Of a stretch of 64,000 bases of DNA, positions 1 through 8,244 are shown piece by piece (within the stretch, counting starts at the first letter, position 1; every line of letters starts with the position of its first letter). The stretch is taken from positions 7,525 to 71,524 of the forward strand of contig NZ_JQEZ01000001.1 in the NCBI RefSeq assembly GCF_000743705.1, read 5' to 3'. The notes beneath the pieces were generated by a model. It was not told the DNA's origin. It worked only from the letters and a program-made list of their open reading frames with translations, and made no database searches. The translations under genes were made by a program, and so were the position numbers. This DNA is from Ruegeria halocynthiae. GTDB taxonomy: Bacteria > Pseudomonadota > Alphaproteobacteria > Rhodobacterales > Rhodobacteraceae.

Positions 1-231
1 CGCAAACTCGATCAGATCATCCCGCCTAGCTTGTGGAATGCGGTTCCAGACAGACTTTGGGCAAGGTGAGCGATCCGCCAGGGCATCAAAGCCGCCTTCG
101 ACATAGCGATCATACCAACGATAAAATGTCGTGCGGGGGATGCCCAGCATGTCCAGGGTCTGCTTGGTGGGCAGATGGGACCCCTCAACGGTGCGGATGA
201 TCTCCAGTTTCTCAGAGGCAGGGTATCTCAT
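1..231 (-). CDS. IS3-family transposase OrfB, N-terminal part (runs off the window)
   Basis: The first 77 residues of an IS3 OrfB are visible, starting MRYPASEKLEIIRTVEG. They form the N-terminal helix-turn-helix seen in these proteins (TKQTLDMLGIPRTTFYRWY) followed by the linker towards the DDE integrase core, which lies outside the window. The ATG overlaps the orfA stop in an ATGA arrangement. This suggests translational coupling, or the usual IS3 programmed frameshift, to make the OrfAB transposase. Expected full length is about 270-300 residues, so only this start can be judged. Confidence 0.85.
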   Translation of the reverse strand, partial: MRYPASEKLEIIRTVEGSHLPTKQTLDMLGIPRTTFYRWYDRYVEGGFDALADRSPCPKSVWNRIPQARRDDLIEFA

Positions 232-602
232 TCCTCGAACTCCCCAGCCCCTGTCATGCTTTTTTTGAGCAGGCGGTTTTCAAGGGTCAGATCGGCGACG
301 CATTCCTTCAGTGCCGTCGCCTCGGATCGAAGCTCCTTCACTTCAGGCGACGTCGCTTGCCGGGCTGTATCGCCAGACAGACGGCGTTTCCCGGCTTCGA
401 GGAACTCCTTTGACCAGCTGTAATACAGGCTCTCAGAAATGCCCTCGCGCCGACACAGTGCCGAGATGCTTTCCTCACCACGAAGACCCGCCAAAACAAT
501 GCGGATCTTCTCCTCCGCCGAATAGGTTTGCCGCGTCTTGCGGCGGATGGTTTTGACCAACTTGGTAGCCGAAGCTTTGCTGGTTCCGGATTTCTTGTTC
601 AT
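228..602 (-). CDS. IS3-family transposase OrfA (helix-turn-helix DNA-binding subunit)
   Basis: A 124-residue basic protein. Its helix-turn-helix (about residues 18-60, TYSAEEKIRIVLAGLRGEES then ISALCRREGISESLYYSW) is typical of IS3/IS911-type OrfA, followed by a leucine-zipper-like helix (LKECVADLTLENRLLKK). It binds the IS ends and joins with OrfB for transposition. The ATG at 602 is chosen over an upstream start at 650 because a strong ribosome-binding site (AAGGAG) lies a few bases before it. The frame ends four bases into orfB. It looks intact. Confidence 0.88.
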   Translation of the reverse strand: MNKKSGTSKASATKLVKTIRRKTRQTYSAEEKIRIVLAGLRGEESISALCRREGISESLYYSWSKEFLEAGKRRLSGDTARQATSPEVKELRSEATALKECVADLTLENRLLKKSMTGAGEFEE

Positions 603-670
603 CTTCACTCCTTGACGGTTACGATGAACCAGAAATCCTCCGTTGTTCAAATCCTCAAATCTGTCCCACA

Positions 671-1267
671 GGTGCTGACGTCAAACAGGCAGGGAACAAG
701 TCGGTAACGCTGGTTTCTGTGGCCGATGACGGTTCGGTCGAACTGGAGGAGCGTCACATTGCGATGGCTCAGTTCGAACGGCACGAGGTGGACTGCCGCC
801 AATTGTCTGACTGGCCTGACCTTGTCGAGGCATTGAAACATTCTCTACGCACGGCACGGCGGGAACATGCTGGCGAACATCTGATCGTCCGGCCTGTGCT
901 GACCGGAGCGACGCCACTGGCCTGGCGAGTAGGACGTGACCTCGACTTGCTACACGCCGAGGCACAGAACGTCGCCGAGCAGATCGGCACGCTTTGGGTC
1001 GACAAGGTCGAGGTTGCGTTATCCGCCGTCAGAAATGCGCCCACTGGAGGCGCAGTGGAAGAACTGGCTCGGATCATCATGCAGAAAAGTCTTCCCCCGG
1101 ATGATCCGACCGTTCTGGAAGACGTGGAACGACTGCTGAAGCATCTTCCACGCGAGTTGCGAGGGCTTCTTGGTGATAGTGAGGAAAAGACCACCGAAAC
1201 CATTGTCGATGCGATGCAACAGGGTGCAATGGATGTGCTTGCGCGCCTCGAAGAGACCGGTAGTTGA
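671..1267 (+). pseudogene. SbcD/YhaO-like DNA repair nuclease, C-terminal remnant cut by the IS3 element
   Basis: The frame is open from the IS edge and reads like the C-terminal accessory part of an SbcD/YhaO-type metallophosphoesterase (KSVTLVSVADDGSVELEER, then a mostly helical tail). The whole phosphoesterase core with its metal-binding histidines and aspartates is missing, so the remaining roughly 197 residues cannot be a nuclease. A GTG at 719 could still start a 182-residue product. The stop lies 3 bases before the SbcC/YhaN-like ATPase, the usual nuclease-ATPase pairing. The parent family is inferred from this partner and the C-terminal pattern. I see the truncation; insertion by the IS is the simplest cause. 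Confidence 0.65.
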
Positions 1268-1270
1268 ACA

Positions 1271-3052
1271 ATGCGACTGAACCGGCTCGACCTCACGCGT
1301 TTTGGCAAGTTCACTGATCTGAGCCTGTCGTTTCCCGTCCCAACACCCGGAAGCCCCGACCTGCACGTGATCTACGGCGCAAACGAGGCTGGGAAATCCA
1401 CCCTGCTTGAAGGCTGGCTGGACATGCTGTTCCAGATCCCCGCGCGAAGCAGCATGGACTTCATTCATCCCTATCAATCGATGCAGTTGGGGGCCGTGCT
1501 GGACATCGACCTGCCAACCTTCCGCGCTTGGCTCGCCAAGCTCGACGCGGCACACGATGTCTTGGTCAGGCGTGATGACAAGGCGCGAGATCTTGCCCGG
1601 CGTGTGCAGGCCGTTGCCAAGGCGCGTTTGGATCTTTTGAACGCGTTGGCACTGGCGGGCCGCGAAATACCCGAAGATACGAGCCTAGCCCTCGCTCTTG
1701 AAACCGCTCAATCTCTGTTGGACCAAGTATCCAAGGTCGAGGCTTTGTGCGAGGCCGAGGCCGAGGCCCGCCAGAACCTAACTAGGCGCGAGCGCAGCAA
1801 GCTCAAAGCTGACGACGCGCGCGCAGCATGGCAGGCAGAGTGGGAGGCCGTCTGTGCCGACACCTGGATGGTCGGTGCGCCGCCCGCTGTCGACGAGATG
1901 CGTGCGATCCTTGAAGAGCTCGACCAGCTACGTGAACATCAGGGGCGCATTGTCGAACTGACCCACCGGATAACGACCATGCAATCCAACCGCGAGAGAT
2001 TTGAACAAGCGGCTTGCGATTTGGCGGGTTGCCTCGACATGCCTGCCGGTCTGCCAGTGACCGATCTGTGGCGTGACATCACCCGGCGACAGCGCTCAGC
2101 GGAGAGCCGCGAAGATCAGCGAGCCAACCTTTCAGATCGTTTGACGACGGCCACACAAACCCTCTCGGAGTTGGAAGAGGAAGCCGAGATTCATCGCAAT
2201 CGGACCGTCGAATTTTCCCGTCACTTTGGAGTCGAAGTTTGGGCTGACGCGCGCGATGCGCTCACGCGAGCAGGGGAACTGACAAACCTGCGTGAAACTC
2301 AGCGCGAACTGACCGAAGACCTCTGTGCGGGGATGCAATGCGATACAGTCGAAGAAGCACGTGCGCAACTGCGTGAACTAGATGCCGACGCGCTCGCCGC
2401 GCGCGCCGACAGCCTGCGGACCGACTTGAAAACTCTGCGCACAGCACAGGAAGAAGCACAAGAAGACTTCCGCAAGGCGGAAGACGCCGTCGAAGCGGTC
2501 GGTGGCGATGACGCAGTTGCCCGTCTGGAAGAACAACGCCAGACATTGTTGCTTGAGATTGAGGACGGCGCCCGGCGCCACCTACGGCAGCGTTTGGGGC
2601 TCTTGGCAGTCGACGCTGCTCTCAGGAGCTATCGTGACACTCACCGCAGCGGTATGCTCGAACGCGCATCAGAAGCTTTCCGCATCATGTCGCGGGTCCG
2701 CTATTCCGGCCTCGCCGCACAGCCGGATGGTTCCCGCGAAGTATTGGTGGCGCTGGCCGCTGGGGGTGGCTCGAAACAGGCTGACCAACTCTCAGACGGC
2801 ACCCGCGCACAGCTCTACCTTGCGCTACGCATTGCAGGCTACCACGAGTTTGCTCGTAACAACGGCCCAGTGCCGTTCATTGCCGATGACATCATGGAAA
2901 GCTTCGACGACGACCGCACCGCCGAGGCCTTCGGCCTGCTAGCTGAGATGAGCAAAAGCGGCCAGGTGATCTACCTGACTCATCACGCGCATCTTTGCGA
3001 CATCGCTAGAAATACATGCCCCTCTGTGTGTATTCACGAATTACAGGGCTAA
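1271..3052 (+). CDS. SbcC/YhaN-like AAA ATPase with an apparent large internal deletion
   Basis: A 593-residue SMC-like ATPase. Walker A is GANEAGKST (residues 36-44). The C-terminal half has a long coiled coil, the ABC signature (QLSDGTRAQLYLALR) and a Walker B/D-loop (PFIADDIMESFDDD). Family members paired with SbcD-like nucleases are usually around 1,100-1,200 residues. Here the N-terminal ATPase lobe passes straight into coiled coil after about residue 80, without the usual rest of that lobe and first coiled-coil arm. The frame is kept across the inferred deletion. With the nuclease partner also truncated, the pair is probably non-functional as a repair complex, though the protein could still be made. 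A naturally short variant is the alternative. Confidence 0.7.
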   Translation: MRLNRLDLTRFGKFTDLSLSFPVPTPGSPDLHVIYGANEAGKSTLLEGWLDMLFQIPARSSMDFIHPYQSMQLGAVLDIDLPTFRAWLAKLDAAHDVLVRRDDKARDLARRVQAVAKARLDLLNALALAGREIPEDTSLALALETAQSLLDQVSKVEALCEAEAEARQNLTRRERSKLKADDARAAWQAEWEAVCADTWMVGAPPAVDEMRAILEELDQLREHQGRIVELTHRITTMQSNRERFEQAACDLAGCLDMPAGLPVTDLWRDITRRQRSAESREDQRANLSDRLTTATQTLSELEEEAEIHRNRTVEFSRHFGVEVWADARDALTRAGELTNLRETQRELTEDLCAGMQCDTVEEARAQLRELDADALAARADSLRTDLKTLRTAQEEAQEDFRKAEDAVEAVGGDDAVARLEEQRQTLLLEIEDGARRHLRQRLGLLAVDAALRSYRDTHRSGMLERASEAFRIMSRVRYSGLAAQPDGSREVLVALAAGGGSKQADQLSDGTRAQLYLALRIAGYHEFARNNGPVPFIADDIMESFDDDRTAEAFGLLAEMSKSGQVIYLTHHAHLCDIARNTCPSVCIHELQG

Positions 3053-3060
3053 ATGCGTGG

Positions 3061-3105
3061 TGTTCAACATCTTTACTTTTTGTTGAACATACGCCATGTT
3101 CAACA
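3061..3105. promoter_or_regulatory. Cluster of three 9-bp half-sites (TGTTCAACA / TGTTGAACA), likely operator
   Basis: Between the ATPase stop and the nucleotidyltransferase gene lie TGTTCAACA (3061-3069), its reverse complement TGTTGAACA (3081-3089), and TGTTCAACA again (3097-3105). A weaker relative (GTTGAGCA) occurs near 3118. Alternating orientation gives two overlapping inverted repeats just upstream of the gene at 3140, as expected for an operator bound by a dimeric repressor, possibly an autoregulating product. The repeats are seen directly; the regulatory role is inference. Confidence 0.55.
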
Positions 3106-3139
3106 AAATTAAAATCCGTTGAGCACAGTGGAAGCCAAG

Positions 3140-4156
3140 ATGTTCAAGCGCCATTCATCCATAGCACATGCCGCTTATCACGATCTCCTGCGTTCACTGC
3201 GGGACGATTCCGTTTCGGACATCCGGGGCACCCCCACACGAGTCGAACGCAACAACAGGACCTACTGGTATGACACCTACCGGGTCGGTTCCGATGTCAA
3301 AAAGCACTACTTGGGAGAGGATTGTGAGGAACTGCGCGGCAGGCTGGAACAGCACAAAGTTTTGAAAGCCCAGCAGGAAGACCGCCGCCGCAACCGGGGG
3401 CGCCTCGTGCGGCTACTAAGAGCAGAAGGTTTCCTGGGTCTGGACGCTGCCACGGGCAGCCTGCTCTCTGCGATGGCAACGTCCGGCGTATTTCGTCTAG
3501 GCGGCACCATAGTGGGGACGCACGCCTTCCGCCTCTACGAAGGTGAATTGGGTGTGCGTTTCGACATGGATATGACCGCTCACACGGATGACATCGACAT
3601 CGCCAGCTTTTCCAGGTTGTCGCTGGTGCTGGAGGACACTGCATCACCACCGCTGGAAGATGTGTTCCGCGATTTCGACTTCATGGCGCAGCCCAGTCTC
3701 ACGGCCGGACGCACCTGGCGTTGGAAACAGACACGAGGCGACACGCTTATAGAATTCCTCACTCCATCATTTGGTGAGGATGAGGATGTGCGCGAACTGC
3801 CCGCTTTGGGAGTGGATGCGCAAGGGCTGCACCATCTGAACTACCTCATCGCGGAGCCAATCAACGCTGCTGTAACCTACCGGAGTGGCGTTTTGGTGCA
3901 GATCCCGCAGCCAGAACGCTATGCCATCCACAAGTTGATCGTCGCGGACCGTCGCCGTCCCGGTGAAAATGCCCTCAAAGCAGAAAAGGACAGACGACAA
4001 GCCGCGTTTCTAATGGAGGTGCTTGCTCAGGATCGGCCGGATGAATTGGTTGACGCCTACGAAGACGCACTCTCTCGTGGCCCCAAGTGGCGTTCTAGGA
4101 TTGAGGCCAGCCTGGACCGCATGCCGAAAACGCAGCGGCTGTTACGGGAACTGTAG
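3140..4156 (+). CDS. Nucleotidyltransferase-fold protein (GSU2403 / NTP_transf_8-like)
   Basis: A 338-residue protein. It has a basic helical N-terminus (about 1-100) and then a Pol-beta-type nucleotidyltransferase core. The GG motif is in FRLGGTIVGTHAFRLYE and the catalytic acidic pair in HTDDIDIAS, resembling the GSU2403 family. The C-terminal part (PERYAIHKLIVADRRR and following) is the family's helical tail. Substrate is unknown. Related folds include MNT/AbiEii-type toxin-antitoxin proteins, so a defence or addiction role is possible but not shown. The ATG at 3140 is chosen over a TTG at 3119, though neither has a strong ribosome-binding site. Three palindromic half-sites lie directly upstream. 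Confidence 0.7.
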   Translation: MFKRHSSIAHAAYHDLLRSLRDDSVSDIRGTPTRVERNNRTYWYDTYRVGSDVKKHYLGEDCEELRGRLEQHKVLKAQQEDRRRNRGRLVRLLRAEGFLGLDAATGSLLSAMATSGVFRLGGTIVGTHAFRLYEGELGVRFDMDMTAHTDDIDIASFSRLSLVLEDTASPPLEDVFRDFDFMAQPSLTAGRTWRWKQTRGDTLIEFLTPSFGEDEDVRELPALGVDAQGLHHLNYLIAEPINAAVTYRSGVLVQIPQPERYAIHKLIVADRRRPGENALKAEKDRRQAAFLMEVLAQDRPDELVDAYEDALSRGPKWRSRIEASLDRMPKTQRLLREL

Positions 4157-4613
4157 GATTAACGTGCATGTAGACAGTGCTCTCAGGTTCAATGAACCTG
4201 TCGAACCGTGTCTTTGTTGGATTGCTTGGCAAAGCAGCCTGAAAAACAGGGCTCCTTTGACCAAAAATCAATAACTTGGCCACCTGCACCGATCTTCGGG
4301 AGGCAGGGGTCGTGAGTTCGAATCTCGCCACTCCGACCAATAATTTCAATTGTCAAATGCAGAGATATTTTGCCTTTTGACCAGTTAACTTACCTTTCCG
4401 CCAACTAAAGTTGCCTCTAGCAGTCTGACTTGCTGCTAGTTCGGATCTTAATTTTGAAAAACGGCCCAAAGGCGCCATTCACTTGTCCATTCGAGCGCTG
4501 CGGTGCGGCCCGTCAGAGCCGACTTTCGCTGCAAGCGCAAAATCAGGAACGCGACGAACTGGGAGTCCAGCGGACGAAGCTGTCAAACAAGGCGAGTACA
4601 CCAATGGCCGCTG
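4157..4613. other. Intergenic stretch carrying the tRNA-Pro fragment
   Basis: No convincing gene is seen in these 457 bases. The stretch holds the 3' tRNA-Pro fragment (4294-4339). The part from 4340 to 4613 has short reading frames in several registers but none with recognisable protein features. An 11-base string, GCGGACGAAGC, near 4571 recurs near 5270; I attach no function to it. Confidence 0.5.
4294..4339 (+). other. 3' half of a tRNA-Pro(CGG) gene, probable attachment-site scar
   Basis: From 4294 the sequence reads as a tRNA 3' half: anticodon loop with CGG (CTTCGGGA), 3' anticodon strand (GGCAGG), variable loop, T arm (GTGAG-TTCGAAT-CTCGC, one G-U pair), acceptor strand CACTCCG, discriminator A and encoded CCA (4337-4339). 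No matching 5' half (expected acceptor CGGAGTG plus D arm) precedes it, so it cannot make a tRNA. Integrating elements often use tRNA 3' ends as attachment sites and leave such copies. That reading is inference from established integrase biology. Confidence 0.7.
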
Positions 4614-5213
4614 TCAGTCCGACCGGAAACTAGCAATAAATTCGGCGGACTTCAGATGGCCCAGATAGCGAGCTTCTTCCTCTGCGGTTGTGTTGTCATC
4701 GATCAGAGTCGTGACCGAACGATCCGCACCCGCCGTGAGTAGAATATCCATCGACCTTTCATCGTCTCTTATCGCCGCCATGTGTAACGGGGTCCAGCCA
4801 TTGATACCTCGCTGATTGATATCAACGCCAGCAGCGATCAATGCTTCGAGGATTTGATACTTTTCTCTGCCTTCATGTTCGATACAGGCAAGCACCGGAG
4901 GATACCCGTCAGTAGTACAAGGTTGCAAATTAACTCCTTTTTCGATCATCCAGTTAACTGACTTCAGGCACCCATATTCGACAGCATGCACGATCCAAGG
5001 AGAGCCGAAGCACCCATCATTCTCGTACGGGAAACTGTCCACTAATTGCGCAGCGAATTCCAGTTGATCTAGGTCGCCATTAGCAAGCCATTCCTGAATT
5101 TCACACAGCTCCTTGTGGGCAGGGTTCTCGGACAGCTTGCACCCGTGATCGATCCAATCTTTTCTAGCCACGCTATTAAATCCGCTCGATTTTTCAGAAA
5201 CGAAGACTTCCAT
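4614..5213 (-). CDS. Ankyrin-repeat protein
   Basis: A 199-residue protein with two to three ankyrin repeats in its second half. Clear repeat signatures include INGWTPLHMAAIRDDERSMD with LLTAGADRS, and DGYPPVLACIEHEG with ILEALIAAGVDINQ. A less regular unit (SPWIVHAVEYGCLKSVNW) precedes them. There is no signal peptide or membrane segment, so it is probably a cytoplasmic protein-binding scaffold. It stands alone on the minus strand between a tRNA scar and an IS110 transposase, as accessory cargo. Its partner cannot be inferred. Confidence 0.7.
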   Translation of the reverse strand: MEVFVSEKSSGFNSVARKDWIDHGCKLSENPAHKELCEIQEWLANGDLDQLEFAAQLVDSFPYENDGCFGSPWIVHAVEYGCLKSVNWMIEKGVNLQPCTTDGYPPVLACIEHEGREKYQILEALIAAGVDINQRGINGWTPLHMAAIRDDERSMDILLTAGADRSVTTLIDDNTTAEEEARYLGHLKSAEFIASFRSD

Positions 5214-5360
5214 GTAAGCAATAGCAGACCTTCAGCAGAAACGCAGCATCCGTAGCTATGGGCTCGAAGCGGACGAAGCATGGGTAATCGGGCTGGCCGG
5301 GTTGAAGGGTCAGGTTCTTGATAGAGTTGCAGGATGTTTCTGCAATTTGAGGAGAACAAA

Positions 5361-6395
5361 ATGGATTACTATGTGGGTTTGGATGTGTCGTTGCGGTCGG
5401 TGGCTGTCTGCGTGATTGACGCTGACGGCAAACATATCTTCGAGCGCTCCATGGCATGTGAGGTTGAGGATATCTCGGCCTGTCTGCGTGATGTACCTGC
5501 TGGTCAGTGTCGGGTTGGATTTGAGTCCGGTGCAATGAGCCAGCATCTTTACTTTGGCCTGCGGGCAGCTGGCTTTGATGTTGTCTGCATGGAAGCAAGA
5601 CGAGTGAACGCGGCCCTGTCAGCTATGCGCAATAAGACCGACAAAACGGATGCGCGTGGGATTGCACAGGTGCTGCGGTCTGGATGGTACGGCAAAGTCT
5701 TTATCAAGAGCCGCGAAGCACACGCGTTAAGAGCGCTCCTGAGCAGTCGCAAGGCGGTTCAGAAGAAATGCATCGACCTGGCCAATGAAGTTCGTGGCTT
5801 GTTCCGGGTCTTTGGCTTGCGCTTGCCACCCCGTGTCGATCAGGGGTCATTCGATGAGCGGGTTCGTCCATTGATCGAGGCAGACCCGGATTTGTCTCAT
5901 GCACTTTTGCCACTGCTAGATGCGCGGGCTGTGCTTTACAAAACATATCGCGAGTTGAACCGCCGTGTGAAGCAGGCGGCAAGTCATGACGAGATCTGTC
6001 TGCGCTTCATGGCGATTCCTGGTGTTGGCCCGATTGCGGCCCTGACGTTCCGTGCGGCTGTCGATGATCCAGCCCGGTTTACCAGCTCTCGCACCGTTGC
6101 CGCTCACTTCGGCCTAACCCCGCGACGATATCAATCCGGGGAGATGGATAACCCAGGCCGCATCTCGAAGGCAGGCGACAGAGATGTACGTGCGACGCTC
6201 TATGCTGCGGCCAATGCGATGATGATGCGCTCTGTTGCAAGTTCCGAAATCAAGAGCTGGGGCCTGCGCCTGATGCGCCGCAAGGGCCGCCGCCGTGCCC
6301 TGGTCGCCGTTGCCAGAAAGCTGGCCGTCATCATGCACCGCATGTGGGCTGACAACACCGAGTTCCGTCATGGGAAAATGGAGGGAATTGCATGA
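5361..6395 (+). CDS. IS110-family transposase (DEDD recombinase)
   Basis: A 344-residue protein. The N-terminal RuvC-like DEDD domain starts YYVGLDVSLRSVAVCV and includes TDKTDARGIAQVL. The C-terminal Transposase_20 domain contains IPGVGPIAALTFRAAV and HFGLTPRRYQSGE, with the conserved serine region downstream (GRISKAGDRDVRATLY). Both halves have normal length, so the recombinase looks intact. ATG 5361 is preferred over 5334 because GGAG lies just upstream. IS110 elements lack clear terminal inverted repeats, so the element's ends are not defined here. The non-coding flank on one side would be expected to encode the guide (bridge) RNA known for this family. Confidence 0.9.
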   Translation: MDYYVGLDVSLRSVAVCVIDADGKHIFERSMACEVEDISACLRDVPAGQCRVGFESGAMSQHLYFGLRAAGFDVVCMEARRVNAALSAMRNKTDKTDARGIAQVLRSGWYGKVFIKSREAHALRALLSSRKAVQKKCIDLANEVRGLFRVFGLRLPPRVDQGSFDERVRPLIEADPDLSHALLPLLDARAVLYKTYRELNRRVKQAASHDEICLRFMAIPGVGPIAALTFRAAVDDPARFTSSRTVAAHFGLTPRRYQSGEMDNPGRISKAGDRDVRATLYAAANAMMMRSVASSEIKSWGLRLMRRKGRRRALVAVARKLAVIMHRMWADNTEFRHGKMEGIA

Positions 6396-6729
6396 CCTGA
6401 TACCCCTTCCAGAAGCCAAAGACGGGATCGTCCCTCACCGGACGAAGTCTGTGGATGACGCCGAAAAAGCTCACTGCGCAACTTGAAGCGCGAGACTAAG
6501 CGGGGCGCTCCACGTCCAATCCGACACATGCATGCAGCGGTCCAACCGAACCGGGCCATCAATGACTGCGTAGAGAAGTGTGACCCGGATGAGAGGCAGC
6601 GATCCCAAAGCGCGGAAACAAAACGATGAAATGAACTTGACCCAAACGCCCGATTAGAGAAGTTAACTTTCGCGGCGGGTGCGACAATGTCTGCTTTGCC
6701 CAAGCAAAAAGGGACGGTAGGTTGGGACC
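6396..6729. other. Non-coding stretch after the IS110 transposase
   Basis: These 334 bases contain no reading frame with recognisable features. The first part is likely the right end of the IS110 element; the rest leads into the gene at 6730. I see no tRNA, long repeat or strong terminator hairpin. Confidence 0.4.
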
Positions 6730-7293
6730 ATGACGGCAATACCCTTCACAGAGAAACCTAGTTCCGAAACAGTGCAAACTTTGGAGAAAAGGATCGAAGT
6801 TGGTGACGTCGATGCCATGAAGAAGTACACTGCCGACGCTTTCCAATATCATCTCGCTAATCACGATGAATTGCACCGTCGGCGAATGATTTTGGGCCGT
6901 TTAGATACCGAAATATCCACACCAATTGAATGCTTTGCCTTGGTTAGCGCCGCAATGGAGGATCGAAAAGCGTGGGACTTGGCCATCCGTAGGCTTGGGG
7001 AAAATTGTGATCCGGGTTTAGGCTACTTGGCGTGGCGTCTAATTCATTACTACTCGAAGGACAAAGAGCGAGCCGACAAGTGGATGAATGCTGTCAAACA
7101 CTCTGCCCGACTTGGACACTTCCCTTCGCGACGGCAAGTTCTCCTAAGAGAACTCAGACACGCAGGGTTTGTCTCCGGTCTGAAGCTTCGGCGACGCCTG
7201 TTCACTCTCGAACGAGAACGATTAAGGCTCGCAAGAGCCGATCCATCAAGCCGCCTGCTTGCGCGTTACACGGATGTTTCAAAGTACACCTGA
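6730..7293 (+). CDS. Hypothetical helical protein, possibly Sel1/TPR-like
   Basis: A 187-residue, largely helical, basic protein with no signal peptide or membrane segment. The middle (WDLAIRRLGENCDPGLGYL, then WRLIHYYSKDKERADKWMN and VKHSARLGHFPSRRQVLL) has the spacing of degenerate Sel1 or TPR helices. The C-terminus is rich in arginine and lysine. I do not recognise a family. It lies between the IS110 transposase and the first tyrosine recombinase, so it is probably accessory cargo. Confidence 0.5.
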   Translation: MTAIPFTEKPSSETVQTLEKRIEVGDVDAMKKYTADAFQYHLANHDELHRRRMILGRLDTEISTPIECFALVSAAMEDRKAWDLAIRRLGENCDPGLGYLAWRLIHYYSKDKERADKWMNAVKHSARLGHFPSRRQVLLRELRHAGFVSGLKLRRRLFTLERERLRLARADPSSRLLARYTDVSKYT

Positions 7294-7483
7294 CACTTGT
7301 CACAACGGTTTTCCTAAGAGGCAGAGCGGTTTCATGCTGAAAAGCTGACATTCATGTGAGCCAAAGTATCTGTCAAAATGGGCTCAGAGCCGACCTCGAG
7401 TGCGCCGCAGCATTTCATGATATGACAATCCGTCAACGTCGGGTTGTCGTTGTGGGAGGGCGTGGCGGATCGGAGGATCAGTG

Positions 7484-8116
7484 ATGGAAACACCAAACTT
7501 ACCTGCCATTCGTGCGCTTCGGCCTGCTTGGAACAAGGGCCGTATCGTCGGCCAGAAGCGTCCACTGAAACCAAAACATGTCTGGGCGATCAGGGTTCGC
7601 TTGGAGTTAGCCGAAAATCACCGAGACCTGGCGCTCTTCAACATGGCGATCGACAGCAAGCTTCGCGGTTGTGACCTCGTCCGGATGCAGGTTGTGGATG
7701 TCATGGCGTCCGGTCAGAACAAAGAACGCGCCTCAGTTCTGCAGAGCAAAACGCAAAAACCTGTTCGCTTCGAGATTTCTGAAGGTACTCGGGCGTCGGT
7801 CGCGAAATGGATGGAAGACCCGCTGATGGTCGGATCTGAGTTTCTTTGGCCCGGCCGATTTCACGAACGCCTCCATATCTCAACACGGCAGTATGCTCGG
7901 ATCGTTCGGGATTGGGTCACTTCGATCGGGCTGGAAGCAACCGCCTATGGCACCCATTCCATGAGACGGACCAAGGTAACCCAAATATACAAGAAGACCG
8001 GCAACCTGCGTGCCGTTCAGCTCCTGCTTGGGCATACTAAGATGGACAGCACGGTCCGATATCTTGGCGTTGAACTCGAGGATGCACTCGCTATCGCCGA
8101 GGCGATTGAAATCTAG
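7484..8116 (+). CDS. Short tyrosine recombinase/integrase, copy 1
   Basis: A 210-residue stand-alone catalytic domain of the phage-integrase/XerD type. All active-site residues are in place: R61 (SKLRGCDL), K89, H158 and R161 (GTHSMRRTK), H184 (LLLGHTKMD) and the nucleophile Y193 (VRYLG). The N-terminal SAM-like arm-binding domain of full integrases is absent, so this is a minimal recombinase. ATG 7484 has a good ribosome-binding site (CGGAGGA). The protein matches the copy at 10340 except at 6 positions, yet many codons differ synonymously. Both copies share a 5' leader and a 3' GGGCCG-type hairpin. Intact. Confidence 0.88.
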   Translation: METPNLPAIRALRPAWNKGRIVGQKRPLKPKHVWAIRVRLELAENHRDLALFNMAIDSKLRGCDLVRMQVVDVMASGQNKERASVLQSKTQKPVRFEISEGTRASVAKWMEDPLMVGSEFLWPGRFHERLHISTRQYARIVRDWVTSIGLEATAYGTHSMRRTKVTQIYKKTGNLRAVQLLLGHTKMDSTVRYLGVELEDALAIAEAIEI

Positions 8117-8122
8117 CGAGAC

Positions 8123-8144
8123 GGGCCGCCTTCAGAGGCGGCCC
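8123..8144 (+). terminator. Hairpin after integrase copy 1
   Basis: Perfect 8-bp stem GGGCCGCC / GGCGGCCC with a 6-base loop, starting 6 bases after the integrase stop. There is no following T-run, so termination may be weak or Rho-assisted. A hairpin of the same type sits at the same place after copy 2. Confidence 0.55.
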
Positions 8145-8244
8145 AATCCGGACTCTTAGGGCCAATGCCGGATGCTGCAGTCGCAGCCCGCAATGCGGAC
8201 ATTCGCTTAGGCTAGAGCCACGCTCTCTTCGCGGCCCGATACCA

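Larger units (their letters stand above)
1..670 (-). mobile_element. IS3-family insertion sequence, partial (one end inside the window)
   Basis: Two consecutive reading frames on the minus strand (orfA and orfB) have the layout of an IS3-family element, and the element continues past position 1. The inside-window terminus is placed at 670 because the minus strand there begins TGTGGGACAGATTTGAGG. From 671 onwards the plus strand reads in frame as an SbcD-like protein fragment. Terminal inverted repeats and the target duplication cannot be checked because the other end is outside. The exact boundary is inferred to within a few bases. Confidence 0.75.
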
